A DNA stretch of 6,525 nucleotides from an uncultured Planctomycetota bacterium. Its GTDB lineage: Bacteria > Planctomycetota > UBA1135 > UBA2386. Made by a program: the position numbers and the translations under genes. Of the stretch, positions 1 through 6,517 are shown one piece after another (within the stretch, counting starts at the first letter, position 1; every line of letters starts with the position of its first letter). The stretch covers positions 1-6,525 of the forward strand of contig CAIYFF010000167.1 in NCBI GenBank assembly GCA_903925435.1, read 5' to 3'. The notes under the pieces are model-generated. The model did not search any database. It saw nothing but the letters and a program-made list of their open reading frames with translations, and was not told the origin of the DNA.

Positions 1-1997
1 ATCTCTTCGCCTTCGCGCGCGATGTCGGACGCGTGGCGAACGGGCTTGTCGTCGAGTTCCTCGACGGGCACGAGTCCTTCGTTGACGGCGTTGACGCGAA
101 CGAACGCGCCGAAGTCCTTCACCGTCGTCACGGTGCCGCGGTAGCAGCGGCCCTTCTTGAGCACGCCTGCCGCGCGGTTGACGAGTTGCATCGCCATCTT
201 CGCTGCATGGCCATCGGTTGCGTAGACGAGCACGGAGCCCGTGTCGTCGACGGAGACCTTGGCGCCGGTCTGTGCGGTGATCGCCTTGATGTTGGCCCCG
301 CGCGCGCCGATCAGCGCGCCGATCGCATCGGGCATGATCGCCGTGCGCATTGCTCGCGGCACGAAGCGCGATGGATCCTGTGGCTCCGTGATCGTCTTTT
401 GCATCTCGCGCAGGATGTGGATGCGTCCGCGCTTCGCCTGGTCGAGCGCGCTCGCGAGCAGCTCCAGGGTGAGTCCGCCCAGCTTGTTGTCGAGCTGGAT
501 CGCGGTGACGCCTTGCTCGGTGCCGACGACCTTGAAGTCCATGTCGCCGAGGTGGTCTTCGTCGCCGAGGATGTCGCTGAGCACGACGGAGCGCGAGCCA
601 TCGGAGATCAGGCCCATCGCGATGCCCGCGACCATCGCGGTCATCGGCACGCCCGCGTGCAGCATCGCCATCGCGCCGCCGCACACGGTCGCCATCGACG
701 AGCTGCCGTTGCTCTCCGTGATCTCGGACTCGATGCGGATCGCGTAGGGGTAGTTCTCGAGCGTAGGCAATGCCGACAACAGGCCGCGGCGCGCGAGCGA
801 GCCATGGCCGATTTCGCGGCGGCCCGGGCCGCGCAACGGACGAATCTCGCCGACCGAGTAGGGCGGGAAGTTGTAGTGCAGCAAGAAGCGCTCGACCTCG
901 CCGTCGTCGGCGTAGCCGTCCTTGCGCTGGCCGTCCTCGGTGGAGCCAAGCGTGCAGCTGACGATCGCCTGCGTCTCGCCGCGCGTGAACAGCGCCGAGC
1001 CGTGCGCGCGGGGCAAGAATCCGACCTCGCTCCAAATCGGACGGATCTCGTCGGGCTTGCGGCCATCGACGCGCAGCTTCTCGGCGAGCACGAGTTCGCG
1101 CAGTTCGGTCCACGTCGCGAGCTCGTAGGACGCGCTCGCTTCTGCGCGCTGCGAATCCTCGAGCGACTCGATCCACTGCGTCTTTGCGGCGGCGATCGCT
1201 TCGCGGCGCGCTTGCTTCTCCACGGTGCGCAACGCAGCGCGCAGCGCATCGCGCGTCGCGTCGGGCAGCAACGGCAACTGCGGCGCTGCAGGCACCGGGG
1301 CCTTGGTTGTGCCGATGCGCGTGCGCAGCTCTTCGAACGCGGCTTGAAACTTCTTGCAGACTTCGAGCGCGTGCGCCATCGCGGCCACGCAGTCCGACTC
1401 AGGGACTCCGTGCGCGTCGCCTTCGAGCATCACGGGACCGTCTGGTCCGGTTCCGACCGCGAACTCAAGGTCCGCTTGCTCCAGTTGCGCGCTGCTCGGG
1501 AACGTCACGAGTTGCCCCTTCGTGCGCGCGACGCGCACGCCGGCCGCGGGGCCTTTGCACGGGATCGGGCTGATGTGCAGCGCACACGCAGCGGCGAGCA
1601 GCGCGAGGCTCTGCACGTCGCTGGTGGGCTCGGCCGACAGCACCTGCACCTGGACCTGCACTTCGTTGCGATACTCGTCCGGGAACAGCGAGCGAATCGT
1701 GCGGTCGATCAGTCGGCTCACGAGCACTTCGTGGTCGCTGATCTTGGCTTCGCGGCGGAAGTAGTTGCCCGGGATGCGGCCGACCGCGGCGAACTTCTCG
1801 CGGTATTCGACCGTCAGCGGGAAGAACGATTGCCCAGGCTTGGGCTCCTTGGCCGCGACGACGGTCGCCAGCACCACGTTGTCGCCGCAGCGGCCGACGA
1901 CGGCGGCGGTCGCTTGACGCGCGATGCGCCCAGTCTCGAAGGTGCACTCGGTGCCAGCGCTCTTGACGGTTACGGAGACAGGGTTGGGTGCAGCCAT
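1..1997 (-). CDS. pnp: Polynucleotide phosphorylase (PNPase), 3' end cut by window edge
   Basis: Phosphorolytic 3'-to-5' exoribonuclease that degrades RNA to nucleoside diphosphates in the cytoplasm, usually as a trimer. The visible 665 codons give all but the end of the protein. The first RNase PH-like domain (about residues 5-225) contains the RNA-binding YFRRE loop (79-83). A helical linker (about 228-300) follows. The second RNase PH-like domain (about 305-535) has FTRGETQ (337-343), GRRE (392-395) and the catalytic segment GDEDHLGDMDFK, with D481, D487 and K489 matching the E. coli active-site Asp/Asp/Lys. A KH domain (about 550-605) has the GARG loop (564-567). An S1 domain begins near 616 and runs off the window. 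E. coli PNPase is 711 aa, so roughly 40 residues are missing. The start at 1997 fits homologue N-termini; in-frame ATGs at 2018 and 2039 are alternatives, and none has a convincing ribosome-binding site. The gene upstream is divergent, not rpsO. Confidence 0.97.
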   Translation of the reverse strand, partial: MAAPNPVSVTVKSAGTECTFETGRIARQATAAVVGRCGDNVVLATVVAAKEPKPGQSFFPLTVEYREKFAAVGRIPGNYFRREAKISDHEVLVSRLIDRTIRSLFPDEYRNEVQVQVQVLSAEPTSDVQSLALLAAACALHISPIPCKGPAAGVRVARTKGQLVTFPSSAQLEQADLEFAVGTGPDGPVMLEGDAHGVPESDCVAAMAHALEVCKKFQAAFEELRTRIGTTKAPVPAAPQLPLLPDATRDALRAALRTVEKQARREAIAAAKTQWIESLEDSQRAEASASYELATWTELRELVLAEKLRVDGRKPDEIRPIWSEVGFLPRAHGSALFTRGETQAIVSCTLGSTEDGQRKDGYADDGEVERFLLHYNFPPYSVGEIRPLRGPGRREIGHGSLARRGLLSALPTLENYPYAIRIESEITESNGSSSMATVCGGAMAMLHAGVPMTAMVAGIAMGLISDGSRSVVLSDILGDEDHLGDMDFKVVGTEQGVTAIQLDNKLGGLTLELLASALDQAKRGRIHILREMQKTITEPQDPSRFVPRAMRTAIMPDAIGALIGARGANIKAITAQTGAKVSVDDTGSVLVYATDGHAAKMAMQLVNRAAGVLKKGRCYRGTVTTVKDFGAFVRVNAVNEGLVPVEELDDKPVRHASDIAREGEE

Positions 1998-2122
1998 GGG
2001 GCGGTTCTTTTGCCGCATGGGTCGCAAGATGCCAAGCATCCCGTCCGCCGCATGTGCAAGCTGCGTCCGGTAGGGCGGCCCGGGCGAAATCGGCGTCGGT
2101 CGGTATCGTCTGGCCGCTCCCC

Positions 2123-2134
2123 GTGAGGCCTCAC
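2123..2134. promoter_or_regulatory. Perfect 12-bp palindrome in the pnp / HDO-cupin divergent gap (possible operator)
   Basis: GTGAGGCCTCAC is a perfect inverted repeat in the 178-bp region between the divergently transcribed pnp and HDO-cupin genes, 41 nt before the HDO-cupin start codon. A dimeric regulator could bind such a site, but palindromes of this length also occur by chance in GC-rich DNA. No -35/-10 pair that I would defend is visible in this gap, so promoter positions are left uncalled. Confidence 0.25.
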
Positions 2135-2175
2135 CTTGCGCCTTCGCTTCGCTATCTCCTGAGAGACTCCCATCC

Positions 2176-3366
2176 ATGCACGCAGAGCCAGATCCACAAG
2201 TTGCAGCCGCCGCGACGCCATGCCAAGCGGTCGACGCGCGGCTTCAGCCGTTGCTCGCGTTCGAGTCCGCGCACTCGTTCTGGAACAACAGCCTGTTCGC
2301 CGCGTGCCGCGCAGGCACGTTGACGAAGGCCGACTTCCAGTTCGTCTTCGCGCAGTACTACCTCTACTCGAAGAACTTCACGCGCTACCTGAGCGGCCTG
2401 ATGGCCAACCTCGATGACGACCTGCTGCGGTCGAGGTTGTCGCAGAACCTGTGGGAGGAAGGCGGCGGCGCCGCGCCCGAGAAGCGGCACGCGCAGATCT
2501 TCCGCAACTTCCTGCGAGGCGGTCTCGGCATCGACATCGCGGCGATCGAGTTCGCGTCGTGCACCAAGTTGTTCGTCGACCAGTTTCTCGCCAACTGCAT
2601 TCAGCGCGATGCGCAGCATGCGAGCGCGTTCTTGTCGCTCGGCACCGAAGGCATCGTTGCGCGCATGTACTCGATCCTCGTCGAGGGTCTGCGGAAGGCC
2701 GGCGTCGCCGAGGAGCACCTCGAGTTCTTCCACATCCACATCGCGTGCGATGACGACCACGCGGCGACGTTGCACGACATCCTGTGCAGCTTCCGTGAGA
2801 AGCCCGAGTGGGAGCGCATGTGCCGCAAGGCGCTCGACCTATCGCTGTGCCTGCGCCGCGACTTCTTCGACGCGCTGATGAACGAACTCGCGCGCCGTCG
2901 CATCGATGGCCATCTGCAGCGCATCCAAGCCAAGCAGTCGCTGCTGACGAAGGACATCGACGAAGCGCGTCTGCGCTTTCTGCCGGCGCAGCGCAGCGCG
3001 GCTCCGATGTATGCCAACAAGGTCGAAGCGATGAACATCGACTTCACGGTCGATCGCGCGCCGTTCCCGGCCGAAGTGATCGATGCGCGCGTCGTGCGCA
3101 TCCCGCCGCACAAGAACAACGAGCGGCACAAGCACGCGCACGAGACGGTGTTCTACTTCGTCTCGGGCACGGGCCGCGTGATGGTGGACGACCGATGGAT
3201 CGCGGTGGAGCCGGGCGCTTGCGTGTTCGTGCCGCGTTGGGCCGTGCACCAGTCGCAGAACCAGGGCGACACCGAGATGGTGATCCTCGCGATCACCGAC
3301 TTCTATCTCACCGGCAAGGCGTTCCTCGGCGACTACGAGTCGACGGCGCGCATGAAGCGCAGCTAG
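2176..3366 (+). CDS. Heme-oxygenase-like diiron oxidase (HDO)-cupin fusion, SznF-like architecture
   Basis: A 396-aa soluble two-domain protein. Residues about 20-245 form an all-helical TENA/PqqC-like (heme-oxygenase-fold) domain with the HDO ligand pattern: E95-x9-H105 (in WEEGGGAAPEKRH), E158 (in GTEG) and H188-x3-D192-x2-H195 (in HIACDDDH). All six expected iron ligands are therefore present. Residues about 283-385 form a cupin: motif 1 is HKHAHE (H318, H320, H322, E323) and motif 2 is PG-x5-P-x4-H-x3-N (P346 to N362, H358). A basic linker (about 240-275) joins them. Known HDO enzymes activate O2 for N-oxygenation, desaturation or C-C cleavage; SznF pairs an HDO domain with an iron-binding cupin in this same order. 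Substrate and reaction here are unknown. The start is the ATG at 2176, with a weak GAGAG about 10 nt upstream; the conserved region begins near residue 20. The gene converges on a ferredoxin gene 10 bp away. A cupin with only a structural or sensory role is an alternative. Confidence 0.88.
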   Translation: MHAEPDPQVAAAATPCQAVDARLQPLLAFESAHSFWNNSLFAACRAGTLTKADFQFVFAQYYLYSKNFTRYLSGLMANLDDDLLRSRLSQNLWEEGGGAAPEKRHAQIFRNFLRGGLGIDIAAIEFASCTKLFVDQFLANCIQRDAQHASAFLSLGTEGIVARMYSILVEGLRKAGVAEEHLEFFHIHIACDDDHAATLHDILCSFREKPEWERMCRKALDLSLCLRRDFFDALMNELARRRIDGHLQRIQAKQSLLTKDIDEARLRFLPAQRSAAPMYANKVEAMNIDFTVDRAPFPAEVIDARVVRIPPHKNNERHKHAHETVFYFVSGTGRVMVDDRWIAVEPGACVFVPRWAVHQSQNQGDTEMVILAITDFYLTGKAFLGDYESTARMKRS

Positions 3367-3376
3367 CGATCGGACA

Positions 3377-3712
3377 TCAGAACGCGGGGCCGAGCGGCTG
3401 CAGCACGATCACTGCGCCGATCGGCGCGTCGGGAGCGATCCTCGCGGCGCAGCAGTAGCGCACCAGCGCGTCGCCGCCGCTCGCTTGGATGAGTTCTTGC
3501 TCCATCTCCAAAGGCGCAGCGAGATGGTCACTGCCGGACACCACGCGCACGCGGCACGTCGAGCAGCACGCCGCGCGGCACGAGAACTCGATCGGCGCGC
3601 GATACGTATCGCACGCATCGACGAGCAGTTCGCCCGCCCGCGCGTGCATGGTGCACGCGACGCCGTTTGCGTTGTCGTCGGTCACGTCGATACGGACGCT
3701 GCTTGCGGTCAT
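3377..3712 (-). CDS. Plant-type 2Fe-2S ferredoxin (111 aa)
   Basis: A small cytoplasmic one-electron carrier. The cluster motif C-x4-C-x2-C is seen as C45, C50 and C53 in the segment SCRAACCSTC. The fourth ligand lies in RYCCAAR, most likely C88, which aligns with the Cys of the usual RLACQ motif; C87 is the neighbouring alternative. C49 and C87 are extra cysteines adjacent to ligands, so ligand assignment by eye is slightly ambiguous. Length suits a stand-alone ferredoxin domain, with no fused reductase. The ATG at 3712 is chosen because it overlaps the upstream membrane-protein stop codon as ATGA and has a good GAGGAG ribosome-binding site 8 nt upstream. The reading frame stays open further upstream, but that part lies inside the membrane-protein gene. 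Its 3' end is 10 bp from the 3' end of the diiron oxidase gene, so it may supply electrons to that enzyme; this is inference. Confidence 0.9.
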   Translation of the reverse strand: MTASSVRIDVTDDNANGVACTMHARAGELLVDACDTYRAPIEFSCRAACCSTCRVRVVSGSDHLAAPLEMEQELIQASGGDALVRYCCAARIAPDAPIGAVIVLQPLGPAF

Positions 3713-4137
3713 TGGAGTGGCTCCTCGAGATCGACTGGCTGGATCAAGAACGCGATGGCGCAGCAGAACGGCAGCAGCGCGAACACGGCGGTGGGCCATG
3801 GGTCGTTGCGCAATAGCCAGCCAACGAGGTTGAACAACATCGCGGCTTCCAACGCGGCGGCGGGCAGCAGTCCGACGCGAATCGCGCGTTCCTCCGGCGA
3901 AAGGTTCGTCCCCTTCGCCATCCGCGCGGGCAGCGCATTGCGGAGCCAGAACGCGATGGCCGTGCACAAGACTGCGAAGGCGCCGCCTGCCCACGCGATT
4001 GGCGCGTGGAAGTCCGCTTCGGCGATGGGCCCAGCATCGTCCGCAATCACCCCGATCACGACCGCGGCTGCAACGCTGCCACTCAGCAGAACGAATTGAA
4101 TCAAGCGCGCTGCGGTGGCGGGTGAGTCTTGGTCCAT
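3709..4137 (-). CDS. Small four-helix integral membrane protein of unknown function
   Basis: A 142-aa protein whose family I do not recognise. Hydrophobic stretches at about residues 12-31, 46-64, 86-108 and 114-133 predict four membrane helices. The loop between helices 2 and 3 is basic and polar (about 65-85), containing PARMAKGTNLSPEERAIR. The N-terminus is short and polar and the C-terminus acidic (PVDLEEPLQ), which fits both ends being cytoplasmic by the positive-inside rule only loosely. No cofactor-binding motif is obvious; the cysteines at 58, 125 and 126 do not form a known motif. The stop codon overlaps the ferredoxin start by 4 nt (ATGA), so the two are almost certainly one operon. 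A role as a membrane partner for the ferredoxin is possible but unsupported by any domain. The start at 4137 has only a weak TAGG about 8 nt upstream. Confidence 0.8.
   Translation of the reverse strand: MDQDSPATAARLIQFVLLSGSVAAAVVIGVIADDAGPIAEADFHAPIAWAGGAFAVLCTAIAFWLRNALPARMAKGTNLSPEERAIRVGLLPAAALEAAMLFNLVGWLLRNDPWPTAVFALLPFCCAIAFLIQPVDLEEPLQ
3721..3726 (-). promoter_or_regulatory. Ribosome-binding site for the ferredoxin gene
   Basis: On the minus strand GAGGAG lies 8 nt before the ferredoxin ATG (3712-3710), within the last codons of the membrane-protein gene (the Glu-Glu of its DLEEPLQ tail). It is the clearest Shine-Dalgarno match in the window and decides the ferredoxin start. It also supports translational coupling of the two genes. 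Confidence 0.7.
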
Positions 4138-4178
4138 GGCGGAAACCTAGGCATGAGTCCGGGCGGACGGAAGTCGCA

Positions 4179-4199
4179 GCGCAAAGGCAACCCTTGCGC
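4179..4199. repeat. Imperfect inverted repeat in the divergent gap before the dehydrogenase
   Basis: Two 9-nt arms (4179-4187 and 4191-4199) pair at 8 of 9 positions around a 3-nt CAA loop, with outer arms GCGCAA and TTGCGC. The element sits in the 96-bp gap between the divergent membrane-protein and dehydrogenase starts, 34 nt before the dehydrogenase ATG. It could be a regulator-binding site or a transcript hairpin, or a chance feature of GC-rich DNA. There is no T-tract, so it is not a recognisable intrinsic terminator. Confidence 0.3.
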
Positions 4200-4233
4200 A
4201 TGCGGGCGCACAGCCCTCTCCTGCGCCTTCCCT

Positions 4234-5082
4234 ATGGCGACGATCGCACTCCTCGGCACCGGCCTTCTCGGCAGCGGCATGGCAGAGAACCTCTTGCAGA
4301 AGGGGCACACCGTCCGCGTCTGGAACCGCACTCGCGACAAGGCGACCCCGCTCTCGGCCAAGGGCGCTCAGATTGCCGACGACCCGGCGTCGTGCGTTCG
4401 CGGCGCATCGCGCGTCCACCTCGTGCTGACCAGCGACGATGCCGTCGATGCGGTGATCGAGGCATTGCGGCCTGCGCTATCGCCAACGGTCGCGGTCTAC
4501 GACCACTCGACCAACCTGCCGCAGCGCGTGAAGGAACGCGTGGCTCGTTTGCGCAAGGAAGGCGTGCGCTACGTGTCGGCGCCGGTGTTCATGTCGCCGC
4601 GCAATGCGCGCGAAGCGTCCGGCATGATCCTGGTCAGCGGCGATGCTCTGGAGTGCGCGGAGCATCAATCGGTCCTTGCGGAGATGACGGGCAAGGCGCT
4701 CTACGTCGGCGCGCGCGACGACCTCGCCGCGTTCCACAAGATCAGCGGCAACGGCCTGTTGATCGGACTGATGGGGCTCGTCGGCGATCTCGTGTCGATG
4801 GGGCGTGCGCAAGGCTTGGAGCCAGCCGAAGTGCTGTCGCTCTACGAGCAATGGAACCCGGCGACGTCGATCGCCTACTTCGGTCGCACGGTTGCGAATG
4901 CGGGCAGCAAGCCCGCGACGTTCGAGCTGCAAATGGCGCGCAAGGACGTCGGCTTGATGCTCGAGTCGGCGCAAGGCCAACAGTTGTGCGCGTTGCCTGC
5001 AGTGGCGGCCGCGATGGACGCCGCGATCGGAGAAGGCCGCGCGCGCCAGGACTACGCGGTGTTTGCGCGCGGCGATCGCTAG
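4234..5082 (+). CDS. Beta-hydroxyacid dehydrogenase family NAD(P)-dependent oxidoreductase
   Basis: A 282-aa cytoplasmic oxidoreductase of the 3-hydroxyisobutyrate/6-phosphogluconate dehydrogenase superfamily, close to the usual length of about 290 aa. The N-terminal Rossmann domain starts at residue 3 with GTGLLGSGM (G8-M16). The following VWNRT (29-33) is of the type often seen in NADP-preferring members. The substrate loop, usually APVSGG, is altered to APVFMSPRNA (116-125). The catalytic Lys is K169 in the K-I-S-G-N motif (169-173), the KxxxN signature of the family. K237 and D238 match the conserved KD of the all-alpha C-terminal domain. Retention of the Lys argues against an imine reductase. 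The substrate cannot be read from the sequence. The start at 4234 is preferred because the glycine motif follows after the usual few residues; an in-frame ATG at 4129 would add 35 residues unlike the family and overlap the divergent gene. Confidence 0.92.
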   Translation: MATIALLGTGLLGSGMAENLLQKGHTVRVWNRTRDKATPLSAKGAQIADDPASCVRGASRVHLVLTSDDAVDAVIEALRPALSPTVAVYDHSTNLPQRVKERVARLRKEGVRYVSAPVFMSPRNAREASGMILVSGDALECAEHQSVLAEMTGKALYVGARDDLAAFHKISGNGLLIGLMGLVGDLVSMGRAQGLEPAEVLSLYEQWNPATSIAYFGRTVANAGSKPATFELQMARKDVGLMLESAQGQQLCALPAVAAAMDAAIGEGRARQDYAVFARGDR

Positions 5083-5101
5083 AGGCCGCGCGCGGCGCGG
5101 A

Positions 5102-5539
5102 TCACTTCTGCGCGAGCATCGACGCCACGCGCTTCTCGAAGATCGCGCAGCGCTGCTTTGCCGACGCGGAGTTGGCGACGATCCACTCGGCGTTCTGGAA
5201 CGCGAGCGGCGACGTCGCTTCGCGCAGTTGCGCGAGGTAGGGCTTCACCTTCGCAAACAGGTAGAGGCCTTCGCCGTTGTTCTCGGCGAGGAAGTCAGGG
5301 TTCGCCATGCCATGGCGCGCGAAGCTGAACGCCATCTCGAAGTAGCTGGACACCTGCCGCCACGCCGCGTTTTGCGGGTGGTCCGGCTTGGTCAGCGCGA
5401 GCAGGTCGTCGAACGTGCGCGGCAAGAACTTGGCGATCGCGTCGCGCGATTGCCGCATCACGGGCTCGCGGCGCAGGTCGTAGAGCTTCAAGACCATCTC
5501 GGCGTCGTGATGGTCGGGAACCGGCTTGATCGTCGTCAT
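5102..5539 (-). CDS. Conserved-looking helical protein of unknown function (145 aa)
   Basis: I do not recognise a named family. The protein is soluble, has no signal peptide or membrane segment, and appears all-helical. The N-terminal segment DAEMVLKLYDLRREPVM (12-28) is a dense charged amphipathic helix. The middle part, with W60, YFEMAF (66-71), FARHGM (73-78) and GEGLYLFAKVKPYL (89-102), looks like a buried helical core. It faintly recalls DUF4760-type small helical proteins, but I cannot confirm this. The ATG at 5539 is preferred; an in-frame TTG at 5545 would add only two residues, and neither has a good ribosome-binding site. It lies 39 bp downstream of the lipoprotein gene on the same strand, so cotranscription is likely. 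Its 3' end faces the dehydrogenase gene across 19 bp. Confidence 0.8.
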   Translation of the reverse strand: MTTIKPVPDHHDAEMVLKLYDLRREPVMRQSRDAIAKFLPRTFDDLLALTKPDHPQNAAWRQVSSYFEMAFSFARHGMANPDFLAENNGEGLYLFAKVKPYLAQLREATSPLAFQNAEWIVANSASAKQRCAIFEKRVASMLAQK

Positions 5540-5578
5540 CGCCAAAATCTAGCGAAGGCGTGCCGTTGCGCGCCAACG

Positions 5579-6517
5579 TCAACGCGCGTGGCGCGTGAAC
5601 ATCTCGGGCACGAAGTAGAGCAAGTCGACGTGGATGCCCGCGGTTGCCTCGGCGAACTCGTAGCAGTGGAACGAGCCCACGTGCGATTCTCTCGCGATCG
5701 GCACTCCGCGCTGCGTGAACGTGACGCACTGCGTCCACTTGCCTGCGACGCTCGCGCACAGCAGCGCCGCGTTCTCCGACGTCGACGCGTAGTCGGTGGG
5801 ATACATCCCATAGGCGACGACGAACGTCTTCTCGCCGCGCGCGGCCGCCTGCGCAAAGCGCACGAATCCCTCGCAGTCTTCGATGCGCGGCGCGCGCACC
5901 GCGGGCGCGACGACGGTCGCATACATCGAGTCCGCGCTCACGAGCGTGTCGATGCGCGCAAACCACGTCGGGTCCTTCAGCAACTCGCGCACGGCGCCAT
6001 AGCCCGCGCTGAAGAACGAGATCGAGATCGCGCCGAACTTCACTTCGCGTCCTTGCTGTTGCGACAACGCGCGTTCGCCGTCAGCGAGCAGTTGGGCGAA
6101 CGCAGCAGGGTCGCGGTAGGGCGTCGAGAAGGCGCTGGATCGTCCCGACAACGTCGATGCGATCAGCACGCCGCGCTGGCCAGAGCGCATGAAGTTCTCT
6201 GCCGCCGCCTTTGCGCCGCCTTGGAAGTGCACGCAAAGCGGAACGATGCCGTCGTCGGACGCGCGGAACCCTTCGGGCACGAACAACTCGGCGAGCGGAA
6301 GTGGTGCGCGGAAACCGATGGCCTTCGCGTCGCGGTATCCCGGCGCTTCGCGCGGCGGCGCAGCCTTAGATGTTGCAGGTGCGGTCGGGTTCGTCGCATG
6401 CGGTGTGGTTGCGCCGCACCCGAATGCAGCGACGCATGCGAGCATCGACAGCGCGTGCGCCAGCGCGCGGCCTTTGGCTCGACTCGTGGGGGAGGGCGTT
6501 TGGGCGTGCAGCGGCAT
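5579..6517 (-). CDS. Probable lipoprotein with possible alpha/beta-hydrolase domain
   Basis: A 312-aa exported protein. The first 17 residues are polar and basic, residues 18-33 are hydrophobic, and C34 in AFGC is a plausible though non-ideal lipobox Cys (Phe at -2). An Ala/Pro/Thr-rich linker (about 35-60) follows, as is common after lipid anchors. The mature domain (about 75-308) has features of an alpha/beta hydrolase: HFQGG (97-101) as a possible oxyanion loop, ISFFSAGYG (166-174) as a possible nucleophile elbow centred on S170, DTLVSADSMY (190-199) as a candidate acid strand, and H280-to-H296 histidines as candidate bases. The elbow has Phe instead of Gly two residues before the Ser, so catalysis is uncertain. 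The substrate is unknown. The ATG at 6517 gives a sensible signal peptide, but a start to the right of the window cannot be excluded. It is probably cotranscribed with the 145-aa gene downstream. Confidence 0.72.
   Translation of the reverse strand: MPLHAQTPSPTSRAKGRALAHALSMLACVAAFGCGATTPHATNPTAPATSKAAPPREAPGYRDAKAIGFRAPLPLAELFVPEGFRASDDGIVPLCVHFQGGAKAAAENFMRSGQRGVLIASTLSGRSSAFSTPYRDPAAFAQLLADGERALSQQQGREVKFGAISISFFSAGYGAVRELLKDPTWFARIDTLVSADSMYATVVAPAVRAPRIEDCEGFVRFAQAAARGEKTFVVAYGMYPTDYASTSENAALLCASVAGKWTQCVTFTQRGVPIARESHVGSFHCYEFAEATAGIHVDLLYFVPEMFTRHAR

Noticed and set aside
33..2126. Open frame of 697 codons on the plus strand across the whole pnp gene
   Set aside because: It is a mirror frame of pnp in GC-rich DNA: Arg/Ala/His-rich, without any recognisable domain, while the opposite strand encodes an unmistakable PNPase.
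3377..4201. 274-codon minus-strand frame that would make the ferredoxin much longer
   Set aside because: The extra N-terminal part is low-complexity Arg-rich sequence lying over the membrane-protein gene; the ATG at 3712 has a strong ribosome-binding site and an ATGA overlap.
5086..5095. CCGCGCGCGG palindrome in the 19-bp gap between the convergent dehydrogenase and 145-aa genes
   Set aside because: It leaves no room for a hairpin loop, has no T-tract, and alternating GC runs are common throughout this window.
3999..5240. 413-codon plus-strand open frame overlapping the dehydrogenase
   Set aside because: Arg/Ala-rich composition with no domain; the frame starting at 4234 has full Rossmann and catalytic motifs over the same bases.
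5564..5578. Short inverted repeat (CGTTG/CAACG, 5-nt loop) just after the lipoprotein stop codon, considered as a terminator
   Set aside because: Only 5 bp of stem and no T-tract on the transcribed strand; too weak to call.
5295..5966. 223-codon minus-strand frame bridging the lipoprotein and the 145-aa gene
   Set aside because: Arg-rich shadow frame overlapping two better-supported genes on the same strand, with no recognisable motif.
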